Source of the DNA: Prosopocoilus inquinatus
Lineage: Eukaryota > Arthropoda > Insecta > Coleoptera > Lucanidae
Direction of reading: 5' to 3'
Length of the DNA stretch: 64,000 bases
NCBI GenBank assembly: GCA_036172665.1
Contig: CM069877.1
Location: 20,485,001-20,549,000, forward strand
Position numbers and translations under genes: made by a program. The notes below the pieces were generated by a model. It did no database searches, was not told the origin of the DNA, and saw only the letters and a program-made list of their open reading frames with translations. Positions 11,245 to 22,390 of this stretch are shown in pieces. The number at the start of each line of letters is the position of its first letter. Position 1 is the first letter of the stretch.

Positions 11245-13260
11245 AAAGATTTTGGAATCTTCAAAAACTTCCTAATGTTGCACGTCCTTTAACTTATGAC
11301 GAGAAACACTGTGAATCAATTTTCAAATCAACTACTGCTAGGTTACCTAGTGTAAGGTTTTGTGACAAACTTCCTTTTCGTAAAAAGAGACCAAAGTTAG
11401 GAGCGTCTCATTAATTAGCTCTCCGACGTTTTTTTTGTTTCTCGAGAAAAAAACTTGCCTATGAATCTCTGGGTCATTTGGAAAAAGCTCTGATCAATCC
11501 CAGTTCATTGAACTTTGAATATTATATTATACCTCATCATGGCATCTGGCAACAGGGTCCTAATAACAAGAAACTACGCGTTGTTTACGACGCTTCAGCT
11601 AAAAGTGACAACGGAGTTTCTTTAAATGAAATCCTCCACATCGGCGCTTCTCTTCAAAATGATATTAGGTACACAGGTGTTCAATAAGTTCAAACTTAAT
11701 CGCTATGTACTGACGGCTGACATCGAAAAAATGTACCGTCCTCCAGATCATCGTAAGTATCAAATGATCTGAAAATTTTGTTGCAAATCGTTTTTGATTG
11801 CAGTGCTTTGACAGCAAGCATGGCCGCCTTGCATGGGCGACTTATTATGTAGCAAACCCGCTTCAATTTATCTATCCTACTGCAATGTCAGGTCAAAAAG
11901 CGATCGTAAGATATAGCTGTTTTATTGTTTATCAAATGATCATTTGGCGAAAATCACAGAGTGAACCAATTAAGTTGTATTCCTATTATTTGAAAACTGT
12001 GACATACGGAGAATCTTGGTCTTCATATTTTGCTCTCCGAACAATTCAAGGATTAGTGCATCTTGAAGGAGCAAATGACCCAAAAGCTTTTAACAACAGA
12101 TACGTCAATGATATAATATTCGGTCATAATGACATCAAAAAGCTTTCTCTGATTCAATCCGAGATCATCGAATTATTCAAACTCGGTGGTTTTGAATTAA
12201 AAAAGTGGTCATCCAATGAACAATTTCTTGTCATTCTCACACAATTCTCTCACACTGATCTAGTAAATCCTCTTCTCTTTTCCGATAAAGCTGATCTTAC
12301 CGTAAAAATACTAGGTATCGCTTGCCATCCAGTCAATATATTTTCATATCATTTCTTTATTCCCCAAATGTCTTCTTGGACGAAACGTAGTTTTCTTTCC
12401 GAATCGGCTCGGTTATATGGCCCTCTTGGATGGATTTCACCTGTCATTCTCAAATTTATATCAAGATCTCAAGAAACTTGGGTAAGACAACTTGATTAGT
12501 TAATAATTTTCTCAATGAATGGAAAATTCTTCAAAGTGAAATCGAATTACTTCAGAATTTACAAATTCTTCGCTACTTAAACAATCCTACTGATACAGCT
12601 TCTCAAAGACTTTCGCCTTCTCAAATAATTAATTGTTATCTATGGTGGTCCGGTCCTGAATTTAAAAAAAAAAAACCTGAATTTACTCTTCCATTAAATA
12701 AATCTTTTACTACTGCTGATGAAGAAATTCCCTGCCATTTGCATACCACATCCTTTGAGTCTAGTTTTTGAATTAGTTTTATAGAAAGGTTCTCTAATTT
12801 TAATCGCATAGTTAGGACTGCTACTTACATATTTCGTTTCAAACATCTCTTTCGCAATAAGCATTTTATTCATCTGTTGTTCTCAGTACTGAAGAAATCA
12901 AGAAATCTTTTGATTTCTTGATAATTCAATTCCAGTCTTATTAATTCGGTAAGAAAATTGCACAAATCAAATCTAATCAACCTCTATTAAAATTCAGCAA
13001 CATTCACACTCTTTCCCTTCTTACAATTAGGAACTTAGTCCTAGAATTCTGGCATAAGTGGCGTGATGTATACTTGGATATTTTAATGTCCAAATCAAAA
13101 ATTCCTAATGTAGGTGCTATCGTTCTCATCAAACGCTCATTTGATTCTCCCCGTTTTTGGCAAATAGGCAAAAAACAATGCGAGTTGTTGAGATTAAAAC
13201 TGCAGGAGTAGACGAGATTCATACGTAACTTAATACCCTTTTTATACGAGCATCAACGGC
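11240..13260 (+). pseudogene. BEL/Pao retrotransposon pol remnant
   Basis: Plus-strand pieces, in order: LERFWNLQKLPNVARPLTYD and FRKKRPKLGAS (region before RT); HLEKALINPSSLNFEYYIIP then HHGIWQQG (11478 onward) and KLRVVYDASAKSDNGVSLNE (the BEL RT start, with VVYDASA); YVLTADIEKMYRPPDHRKYQ (RT palm aspartate). After a 160-bp insertion come LVHLEGANDPKAFNNRYVND and GGFELKKWSSNEQFL (RT end); SESARLYGPLGWISPVILKF (the BEL-typical LGWxxP segment); then, much degraded, DILMSKSKIPNVGAIVLIKR (DUF5641-like C-terminus). The usual YVDD box reads YVND. The integrase core is missing between about 12900 and 13020. Many stops are present, so this is an old, deleted copy. Confidence 0.85.
11770..11929. mobile_element. 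160-bp retrozyme/Penelope-related insertion with 12-bp target duplication
   Basis: TATCAAATGATC occurs at 11758-11769 and 11930-11941, and the BEL/Pao RT reading continues across the two copies. The insert contains, in reverse orientation, the tail seen after the hammerhead motif at 15419 (ttgcaaatcgtttttgattgcagtg). It also contains, in forward orientation, ctttgacagcaagcatg.ccgcc and the conserved core atcctactgcaatgtcaggtcaaaaagcgatcgta. The perfect 12-bp duplication is typical of retroposition rather than cut-and-paste. Confidence 0.85.
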
Positions 13261-14530
13261 AGTATGAAGTATGAAGTATGAAAAAATGTAAATACAGATT
13301 TTCAAACTTGGCTCTAAGGTTGTTGAGTTGAACCTAGTTGTTATAAATTGTTATCAAAATCTAGCATGTGCGAACTGATATAAAACAGTTGAAAACAACA
13401 AACCTGTTAAGTGGAGTGTAAAGCATGTTGGAATATAATCAATTATGAAGCCAATCGTTATAAATCTCTAAAAGTTGAGAGTTCCTTAGCATCCGATAAT
13501 TTCGTTATTTTCTTCAGTAATATTGCAGGAAAGATTATTAAATATCTCCCCGATTGTTCTTATAATGCCATCGATTCTTTTGCCTAAGAATGTGGACCAT
13601 AAGTCGTCCTTTTTCTTACATCCCGTCTGTAAAAATCAGGTTCTAAATGTCACTATAAATTTGAAAAAGTCTTCGACATATGACTACTTTTTTATTAGCA
13701 GTAGAATTGTGCAGAAAACATACAATTTACTCGTAAGGCCTTTGACAATACTCATCAATAAGGACAGGATTTTAGGTAAAATGCCTTTCTTCAGTTTTTA
13801 AGGTTTTAAAGATTTTTTTGCATATCTTTTCGTTTCATCAAAAATAAAATAATCATTTGACCAAATTTTATTTCCGTAAATTGTTTCTTTTTCAATTTTT
13901 TTCACCTATTGCAACTTTCTCCACCTAATTTGTCTTTTCTTTTCCCCTAAATAATACCTTTTCTTTGGAAAAGTAGAAATTTTTGTTTGCAAACGGGATT
14001 TTTTCTTACTATCGATACCTTCGAACATAAATTATCATTACCCTGAATGTGACTAATAAAATGACCCTAAAACTGTTTTATAAAAAAAATAAGCCGAAAG
14101 TTAAAATCTCTGAAAGAAAGGTATTCTCGGTAGTTGAAGCAAATAAGCGACTAAATGTATTCAACGTTTTAAATGGTAGTTATAGTTCTGCAGAGTTTGT
14201 GATAAGTCAATGAATTTGCTGATTAAAACATTAAATTTTATAGCAAAAAATAAGTAAAATATGTAATATTTTTTGCCTTTTTGCATTTACAATGAATTAA
14301 TAATTTCATTATTAAGTCACCTAAATTAGTCCAGTCTTTAGTTATACCACTTCAAATATTTAAAGTTAAAAGTTGACAATCCAAAAATATTTTCTTTAAC
14401 TTACAAGTTCAAAAAGAATTTTAGATTGTTAACTTTTATTGTTAAATATTTGAAATATTATAAGTACTGGTCTAATTTAGGTCTTATAACTTTAGATGAT
14501 TTAGAAATTAATAATAGTCGATCTTCATTA
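13261..14530. other. AT-rich spacer, nothing recognised
   Basis: A short triplication of agtatga occurs near 13263. Otherwise no coding motif or repeat could be supported. Confidence 0.4.
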
Positions 14531-14534
14531 TTAG

Positions 14535-14945
14535 CAGCTGAATTTGGAGTGCCTCAAGGCCTCAAGGCTCAGTCCTAGCTCTCTTATTATTTTATATTTA
14601 TATTAACGATTTAGCCGATTTTATGCATAATAGATGTATAATATATGCAGATCAATTTGTTTATACATAGTGGTTCAAATATTGATGATTTAATAAATTT
14701 AATTAATATTATTTTCAACCAAGCCTAAAAATGGTTTCTTGCAAATTGCCTTAAATTAAATAATGAAAAAGTTGAAAAATTATTAATTAGTAGTGATAAA
14801 AAGATAACGTCTGGTAATTCGTGTAAAATTTTAGGGATTATAGTTGATGACAGGTTAACTTAGACCAATCATATTTATATGTTGGCTAAGCGTTTATCGT
14901 CTAGGTATATTTGTAATACGAAAAATGTTAATTTTTTTAACGCGT
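14535..14945 (+). pseudogene. Non-LTR retrotransposon (jockey/CR1-like) RT fragment
   Basis: Fragments in several frames: GVPQG, a small duplication (cctcaaggc twice), FYIYINDLADFMHNRCIIYA followed by D (the RT block before the catalytic YADD), WFLANCLKLN, and SCKILGIIVDDRL. The motif order matches RT blocks of jockey/CR1-type LINEs. Stops and indels throughout. Confidence 0.75.
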
Positions 14946-15410
14946 GAAATATAATTTGCCAGTTGACAGTTTCGGTTTTTTTTTAAATGTTTATTTGGTA
15001 TGATATGCAGTATCAGCTGGATCCTGGGAACCGCACTGCGTTGGAAGATTTCTCGACGTTATCTTCTTGATGTCAGCATTTTTATTTTATAGTATTTCTT
15101 GAGCGCTGACATAATTCGTGCATCTCTAATTAACTTATATTTTCCTTTCTTCCACAGTCTAATTTCTTATGGTGTCCTGTTGTGAGGAAATGCATCATCA
15201 GCAATCAAAATTTTGTAACAACTGTGACACTGTAAACTTTTTTTAAAACTTTTTAAAATCTATGATTTTATATTCATAACACTGGTGCGCCATAAGACTT
15301 TTTATGTAATCAGTATGGTAAAGGAAAGTATTATTGTTATTATTAAGCTTAGGATAATTGTGCATTAAAAAATATAAATGAATTATAATTATAATGAATG
15401 ATGAAAATTT
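14946..15410. other. Spacer, nothing recognised
   Basis: No supported features apart from AT-rich low-complexity DNA. Confidence 0.4.
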
Positions 15411-15418
15411 CGAGCTAC

Positions 15419-15467
15419 GTCTCTGCTGAAGAAGCCCCAAATAGGGCTGAAACAGCTGTGCAGAGGC
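15419..15467 (+). ncRNA. Hammerhead ribozyme-like motif, copy 1
   Basis: Stem I GTCTCTG (15419-15425) pairs with CAGAGGC (15461-15467). Core CTGAAGA (15426-15432) fits CUGANGA. Stem II AGCCC/GGGCT closes a CAAATA loop (15433-15448). GAAA follows at 15449-15452. Stem III is the self-complementary CAGCTG (15453-15458), then U. An outer helix CGAGC/GCTCG extends stem I across a small internal loop. The cleavage-site base, expected to be A, C or U, is G (15460), so this copy is probably not cleaving. The loopless palindromic stem III would favour dimers. Confidence 0.65.
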
Positions 15468-15727
15468 TGCTCGAGGTTTTCACTGCAATCAAAAGCGATT
15501 TGCAATATTTTTTTTAAACTTTCATTATGCTTTGACAGCAAGCATGACCGCCTTGCATATGGTAACTTATTACGTAGCAAACCCGCTTCAATTTGTTATC
15601 CTACTTCAATGTCAGGTCAAAAAGCGATCGTAGGATGTCGCTGTTTTATCTGTTCACCACTATTACATCGCATTTGCGAATAAATTGGTCAAGTCGTTTT
15701 TGGTTTGCAGTGAAAATTTCAAGCTAC

Positions 15728-15776
15728 GTCTCTGCTGAAGAAGCCTCAAATAGGGCTGAAACAGCTGTGCAGAGAC
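15728..15776 (+). ncRNA. Hammerhead ribozyme-like motif, copy 2
   Basis: Same architecture as copy 1: GTCTCTG pairs perfectly with CAGAGAC (15770-15776), core CTGAAGA at 15735-15741, stem II AGCCT/GGGCT with one wobble pair, GAAA, palindromic CAGCTG, U. The cleavage-site position (15769) is again G. The outer helix is weakened by one base change. Confidence 0.6.
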
Positions 15777-15903
15777 TGCTCGAGGTTTTCACTGCAATCA
15801 AAAGCGATTTGCAACAAATTTTTTGATTTATTTTTGTGTTAATACATGTTTATTTTTCTGTTAAAAAACACAAACATTTTTTTAAAATTTAAACTATTAA
15901 TGC

Positions 15904-16010
15904 CCGCTTAAAAAAATGTTATTATGTAACAAACCCGCTTCATTTTGTTTATCCTACTGCAATGTCAGGTCTAAAAGCGATCGTAGGATGTCGCTGTTTT
16001 ACTTATTCAT
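15904..16010 (+). mobile_element. 107-bp retrozyme-family insertion with 9-bp target duplication
   Basis: TATTAATGC occurs at 15895-15903 and 16011-16019. The insert holds the family core (tttgtttatcctactgcaat, then gtcaggtctaaaagcgatcg) and ends acttattca. It landed at the terminus of the MITE at 16016-16212. Confidence 0.75.
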
Positions 16011-16015
16011 TATTA

Positions 16016-16212
16016 ATGCTCGGTTTCTGAAACGATACGTAACTTTATGTAGAGATAAACTCATCATAACTTCTAAAAACGGTTTCTCAAAACTTAATCT
16101 GTGGATAAAGTGTATACGTAGCAACGTAAACAGTTTGTACTTTTCATAAAGTTATCTGTCAATAAAAAATTGTCTTTACATAAATTTATTTATCGTTTCA
16201 GAAACCGGGCAT
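16016..16212. mobile_element. 197-bp TA-flanked MITE
   Basis: Terminal inverted repeats of about 25 bp: left ATGCTCGGTTTCTGAAACGA, right TCGTTTCAGAAACCGGGCAT. Flanked by TA (16014-16015 and 16213-16214). No coding capacity. Mariner-type mobilisation is inferred. Confidence 0.8.
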
Positions 16213-16330
16213 TAGTCAAGTCATTACATATAGAAATAAACTATAATTCTGGACGAAACTCAGAACCTATGCGTATGGCGTGGGTATATTTCTGACTGCA
16301 AATTATATCGTTTTCTTTGTACATTTCTCA

Positions 16331-17069
16331 TTTTGAACTACAGATTGATCAGAAAAATGGCGGTTTGCGGAAACAATTTTTTTTAAATAGAACACCCTAT
16401 ATATTTTTAGATATTTGGCTGCGCCTCAGTGAGCTGATAACAACGGTATAAAGACATATTGATTTCACTGAACTACTTTCGTAAAATAATTTTTTTTTCT
16501 TGAAGAATTCTTCAAAAATTCAGTCAGTTTGAATATGAATTTCTGATTACTGAGATAACACAGACGAACGAAAATCTAACACGATATTTTTAGGACTTTG
16601 GCCTTAAAATGTGAAAAAATTAAGATATCTTTTTGCATTATACCGAGCTATCGATACTTACGAAACATTCCGTATTTTATTTTTTTAAATTGAACGGCCT
16701 GCTTTTTATTCTAGAAAATTTCCAGTGGCGAAATTATTAAAAATAAAGGTATATAACCTGCATTTCAGTGCTATCCATTTCTGAAATAAAAAGTAGGCCG
16801 TTCCATTAAAAAAATGTCCTAAAAAAACCGTGTTAGATTTTCGTTCGTCTGTGTTATCTCAGAAGTCAAGAATTCATATTCAAACTGACTGAATTTTTGA
16901 AGAATTCTTCAAGACAAAAAATTTATTCTACGAAAGTAGTTCAATGAAATCAAAAAAATCAGCTCACTGCGGCACATCAAATATATAAAAATATACAGGG
17001 TGTTCTATTTAAAAATAAAATAGTTTCCACGAATCGCCATTTTTCTGATTACTCTGTATAGTTCAAAAC
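16331..17069. repeat. ~740-bp palindromic (foldback) element
   Basis: The whole segment is an imperfect inverted repeat. The left end, gatcagaaaaatggcg, is mirrored by cgccatttttctgat at the right end. Matching inner blocks include tagaacaccctatata with tatacagggtgttctat, and gacgaacgaaaatctaacacg with its complement. The centre is near 16700. It would form a hairpin of roughly 350-bp arms. No coding region. Confidence 0.8.
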
Positions 17070-17691
17070 AATTTTACAATATGCCGCGTATTGGCCAGTA
17101 CAAAATTGTTATATACGCATCGTTGGGCCACCATGTACAAACAGAATGAAGAAATTTAAATTTACGCAATTTTTAATTCTCACATCTGTTACCATTAAAA
17201 CAAAAAATAAATAAATAAATGAGAACAGGTTGCTTCGCAAATGGACCGAAATAATTTCGGTGACTCCTACACACACACATTCGGTTGATGGTTTTGAAAG
17301 CCTTAGCTTTTAACGTACGCTGACGACTTCTATTGATTAAGTAGACGCTTCCAACCCATTGGACTGTAAGGGACAGAAATCTCTGTCACGGTCGATCTGG
17401 TACCCAAAAAAATACATCTGTCCCATGGACGAGAAATTGAGTGTAACCAGTGTTTTCTAAGAAAGTAATGGAACTTTTCCTATTTCAATGTGGAATAATT
17501 TAAGGCGTTCTTTTTCTTTACTTAAACTGTCAGTACATTTAAAATTTAATTAAGAAAGTTTTTCATTATGAATAGTTTGCAGGAATTAAGTATTAATTTA
17601 GAAGGTTATGGAAAGTTTTACCAAAATGAGTTTTATATTTCCTGATAGTGTTATGGGGAAAGAATATATTGATTCGCTTGTACTTAACACT
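17070..17691. other. Spacer, nothing recognised
   Basis: A short acacacaca tract near 17270. No supported coding or repeat features. Confidence 0.4.
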
Positions 17692-17818
17692 TGTATGTGC
17701 TACGATGTTCAACTTAAATGATACCCCTCTATGCGACCCACACCATTAAGAACATTCAGCGTAAGGACTTCGAAATTGTCAAATGGTATAATTTAAGTTG
17801 AACATCGTAGTACATACT
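17692..17818. mobile_element. ~125-bp MITE, copy 1
   Basis: Inverted ends: gctacgatgttcaacttaaa on the left, and tttaagttgaacatcgtagt on the right. A second copy with the same ends and interior (gcgaaccacaccctta-like segment) is at 44837-44967, next to the broken protease exon. Confidence 0.8.
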
Positions 17819-18740
17819 ACAATAACCAAGGCCAATGCGATGTAATTATTAAGCGCAACGCTAACTAAAGTCGCAACACATAGTTATCACAATATTTGCT
17901 CCTATTTGTACAACACACTGTACATTTAATACGTGATTCAGAAATTTGTAATATTCTGTTCAGTTCATCCTAAAGAAATCTGTTTTAATGAAACTCTTTG
18001 TATTCTCGAATAACCCAAGATGTACTGATCTTTGTGAGTGTCGTTTTTATTAAAAAAAATATGTTAGTGGTCCTTTGAGGATGCTAGCAGAATTCCCAGA
18101 TCTCAGGAAATCTTTAATGCCATTTAACTTCACTGGTTCTATCATAAAATCATTTCCTTTTCATATATATGTGTCCTTTCAACAACAAACCTTTCCTTGA
18201 GTTTAAATCGAAATATTTATTTCTTTGCTTTGTATCAAATATAACGCAGAAGGAAACTAATAAATGAATACACCTAATACGCTTCGGATCTTCAGGATAC
18301 ACAGCGCATACAATTATTGCGATTCTGATAGAATTTATTCATTTTTGATAATTTCTTTTTTTGAAAAATTTTATCTTTTTCCTTTTTTTCTTTAACTAGT
18401 CTATGTTATATGTTTATTTTTTAGCTATAAAAGCAGCCAATATCTAATACACAGTTGTTATTGTATAAACGATTCATTAGTCCAGTGATAAAATACATAT
18501 ATTTGGCGCTTATGAATAAATTAGATTGCGAACAACTGCGGTAAATTAATAACAAAATATGCACCAGAGCAACCTGTGAAACATACAAAGAGCTGTTAGA
18601 AATGCAGTAATTCCACAATCAGAAAAATGAGGAACATTTCAACGTCTACTGTGTCCAATGACAATCATTTTTTTATTGAAGTTAAATAAAAATTATTGTA
18701 CATACGACTAGATTTTAAAAAAATGTAAAAAAATGTTAAG
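17819..18740. other. AT-rich spacer, nothing recognised
   Basis: No supported features. Confidence 0.4.
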
Positions 18741-18744
18741 AACG

Positions 18745-18875
18745 CTTTGCATCGATGAGCATGCGCGCAATAAAAATTGCGTATGGTTGCAACATGTTAA
18801 GGACGCTTTACATGATACAATTTGTTTGTAGCAAAACGCAATTTCTATTGAGCGCATGCTCATCCATAAACGTGT
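18745..18875. repeat. Hairpin-forming inverted repeat
   Basis: gcatcgatgagcatgcgcgc followed by aataaaaattgcgt is mirrored by acgcaatttctattgagcgc followed by atgctcatcc. A second partial direct repeat, atgttaaggacgcttt, lies inside. Probably a short MITE. Ends not resolved. Confidence 0.6.
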
Positions 18876-18889
18876 GTAAATTTTTAAGT

Positions 18890-19771
18890 AACTTCGACAA
18901 AGCCAGTGAAATATAAAGACAGGTATATACATACCTGCATACTTAGACTTTAAATTAAATTAATTAAATTTTACCATTCGTTGCAATGACACAGAAATAA
19001 TTTTAATATAGAGACGGAAGTAAGGTTAAGTATTCTATACAATTTTTATTGCGCTATGTGCATATAAACGACTTTAATACATTTTAAGTAAAATTCAAAC
19101 CAACAAATTCGAATTTCTGCAACTTTTGGTTTCTTACTTACACGACGAAAGTTAATGAGACCTGCAACTCAAAAAATCCCACAAGTCATTTTTATAAGTT
19201 GCTTTTAAGCAGCAGTAGCAATAAATAACTGCAGTGATTTGTATTACAGGCATGGTCAGTATGTATATTTTGATCAGTTATGGCAATTTTTACTACAATT
19301 TCGGAAAACAGTAATAAAAATACTCCTAGTAATTTATGGAATACCAACTTTATTAGAGAACAAATAACGTATTATATAAGAACGACGTAATTGTAGTTCG
19401 ATTCGTCTTATGTGTTGTAGAGAAAATTACGGTAACATTATACTTGAAACGTGTGGGATCCAAACGTGCAAGCTCTACTCTTCATTGTTCTTGATTAATT
19501 GCAGAAAACTGCTTTTTTTATTTCTATCTGCCGTACAAGCAGGGTCCTAGCCAGACCAAATATTCAGGGGAGTCTCGTCGTAGTGTAGGGCAAGTTTTTA
19601 TTCTAATGCTTTTTACGAATTTAACGAATTTACAAACACACAACAAAGATAAATTATTCATGCATCAAATAGTGACATTCAAAATAATTACAGTTTTTGT
19701 CATTTGAAACATTCTTTTTTTTACTTTTATACATTTAAATTATTCCTTAGATATTTTAATCATATAACACA
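18890..19771. other. AT-rich spacer, nothing recognised
   Basis: No supported features. Confidence 0.4.
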
Positions 19772-20118
19772 CAAGGTGTTTGAAAATTGCTAGTACAAAA
19801 AAAACTGTGGCTCCGGAAGTCCTAAGAAATACAAGAATTAATTTTTTTATTTTCATTTTTTATATAAAATAGCATTATGTCCGTCAACTCATTATTTATT
19901 TAAGCGGCATTCATCTCGGCAGTAACAACGTACAGAGTTGTGACTGTTGTGACAGCTTCTTACCTTAACTCAGTAGCGCAACAACAATTTTGGCCAAATT
20001 TTTAGTAATTTTTATCTCAAACACTGAAGGACTTTTATTAGAATATTTTTTTGACGATGACTTCAACTCACCATCACCAACTACCATTTTTTTTGTACTA
20101 GCAATTTCCAAACACCTG
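19772..20118. mobile_element. ~347-bp MITE, copy 1
   Basis: Inverted ends: aggtgtttgaaaattgctag then tacaaaa on the left, and ttttttgtactagcaatttc then caaacacctg on the right. An inverted second copy is at 38487-38795 and shares the interior (acaacgtacagagttgtgac/cagcttcttaccttaactca blocks). No coding capacity. Confidence 0.8.
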
Positions 20119-20135
20119 GTATTATAATCATAATA

Positions 20136-21961
20136 CAGGGAGATTCAGGCAACTCATTTATTAAAAGTTTACGGACTTCCTCTTTGAATCTCTATTTCAA
20201 ATTTTGCGGTTATAAGTTAGCGATAATGATCTATTAAAATATAATATTTCCAACTTTCGGACACTTCCGCTTGTACCGGAAGTTGCTGTCAACTTTCTTA
20301 TTTTAAATGGAATACCCCATCTTTTATTCCATTTTTGAAATCTTCATGAAATTCTAAAAATATTTTTTGTAACAAGTGATACAAGAAAAATTAGCCATTT
20401 TAGAGATATTTCCAATTATTTAAAAAAGTTCAAAGTTGCAGTACCTTGTTTATGATGCTGCCATTTTTGTGTAACAAAAGCCATAATTTCAATTTTTGGC
20501 CTATAATAGGCTATGCTCATAAGCTTTCAGATCATACCCAATTTTACATAAAATCGTTTACGGGGTGGTTCAAAAGTAACTTCTATTCGAACTGATTTCA
20601 ACTGTCGAAAAGTCATATTTTTTAAATAGAACACCCAGTATTTTTTTATACTATAAGAATCAGAATTAAACATTCTTTCGAACTGTATTAGCATTCCCTA
20701 TACCCATCTCTTACCTTTCTCTTTCTATTCATGATTTTCTCTTTGACACATCAATTTTTTCACTTTTCAGTATTATTCCTGAATGGTTGTGCTATGAAAA
20801 TTTAACAAACTGAGGTTTTTTAAATTAATTTCTGACTGTAATTTCAATTTCATTTTAAAAACCGACAAATAACATTTAAATACACATTTATCATCTGAAC
20901 TTTTTGTTTACATATGCCGCATGTATTAGAATTCTTGGTATGACTATTTACATTTACAAGGAGTAATTTACACTTACAATAGAAAATTTTATGAAAACTA
21001 ATAAATAAATCAGAAACATTAAAAATAATACATAAATTGTTGGTCATAATATTGGCTCTAAGTTGTCCTCGGCTATTATATATTAGTAATAACTTTCTAT
21101 TGTATCTAAGTAATAACGCATTTTCCTCGATATAACCACTTTTTTTTATTAACTTCTTGAATTCTCGATTTTTTTATCATTAAATATCTTTAATATGTCT
21201 GTGTTTGATTATTCATTTTTTGGTTCTTCGTAGCGATTAAATTGTTTTTTTTAATTCCTACTAGACAGATGATTTCAAAATTATAATTTCTCTAGTTTTC
21301 ATAGCCCACTATTTAAAAATAATACCGATAAATGGAAAAAAAAATTACGTGTTAAAAAGAAATCATCGATAACGAGTGAACTATAAGAGATAGGTATAGG
21401 GAATGCTAATACAGGACGACAGAATATTTAATCCTGAGTCACATGGTATAAAAATATACTAGGCGTTCCATTTAAAAAACATGACTTTTCGACAGTTGAA
21501 ATTAGTTCGAATAGAAGATACTTTTCAACCACCCTGTAAGCAATCAAGTGGAAAACTGGACATGATCTGAAAGAATGTTACTGTAGCCTACTACAGGCCA
21601 AAAATGGGCATCATGGTTTTTGTTGCACAAAGTTGGCAGTATCATAACCAAAGATCTGCAAGTCTGAGTTATTTTTAAAAAATTAAAATGTCTCGGAAAC
21701 GGTTAATTTTTCTTGTATGACATGTTGCACAAAATATTTTTAGATTTTTATGATGATTTCAAAAATGCATTAAAAATTGGGGTAATCCATTTAAAATAAG
21801 AAAGTTGACAGCAACTTCCGGTATAAGCGGAAGTGTGCGAAATTTGAAAATATTATATTTTGATAGATCCATATCGTTAACTTATAACTGCAAAATATGA
21901 AACAGAAATTCAAAGGAGAAGTCCGTAAACTTTTAATGAAAGGGTTGCCTGAATCTCCCTG
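20136..21961. mobile_element. 1.8-kb palindromic TA-flanked element
   Basis: Starts CAGGGAGATTCAGGCAAC and ends ...TTGCCTGAATCTCCCTG, with TA on each side (20134-20135 and 21962-21963). Matching inverted blocks run the whole length, for example cacttccgcttgtaccggaa with ttccggtataagcggaagtg, and gctaatacaggacg near the centre with cgaactgtattagc. The arms are about 850-900 bp and diverged, so it is old. No transposase. Confidence 0.85.
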
Positions 21962-22390
21962 TATACAAAATAAAAGACCACTGCCAGCGTTACCTTGCGA
22001 AAGATTAAACTGGCAATAGTGTCCTAGCTGGAAATTTGACGACAAAAATGCCAAGTGTGTGTAATAAATGGCAAGATTATGAGTTCTGAATATGTTATAA
22101 TTATAGTAGGTTAATGACTGATGAATTCTTCTTTCATCTTAACATTTGAAATGTTTCTGCTCACGAGCAGCCCATAATTTTGAGTTAGTAGGTTGAGACA
22201 ATTCAAATCAGACTAAACGTGTTGTCAAGTTTCAACTTTAAGAAATGTCCAGTTTTATCTACAGAGGACAAGTGATTCATTGGACATAATAGAAGATATG
22301 TTCTGTCGTTTTTAGGCTGCAAAATTAGCAAATTTCCGTCTGCTGATTGTTTATTGTCACTTAACCGCTGGTTAGCGTTTATGTTTCCCA
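21962..22390. other. Spacer, nothing recognised
   Basis: No supported features. Confidence 0.4.

Larger units (their letters stand above)
15411..15830 (+). mobile_element. Retrozyme-like element: two hammerhead-like motifs 309 bp apart
   Basis: Two near-identical hammerhead-like motifs (15419-15467 and 15728-15776) in the same orientation bracket a unit of 309 bp. Each is followed by the same tail (tgctcgaggttttcactgca then atcaaaagcgatttgcaa). Between them lie ctttgacagcaagcatgaccgcc and the core hairpin atcctac...gtaggat with tcaggtcaaaaagcgatcg. Tandem monomers of 150-400 bp with a type I hammerhead in each are the layout of animal retrozymes and of Penelope-like element terminal repeats. 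No protein is encoded. The family recurs at 11770, 15904, 24155, 28784 and 41816. Confidence 0.7.

Noticed and set aside
11798..12499. A single 233-codon gene
   Set aside because: The frame is a chimera: its first part is the 160-bp retrozyme-family insertion and the remainder is BEL/Pao RT.
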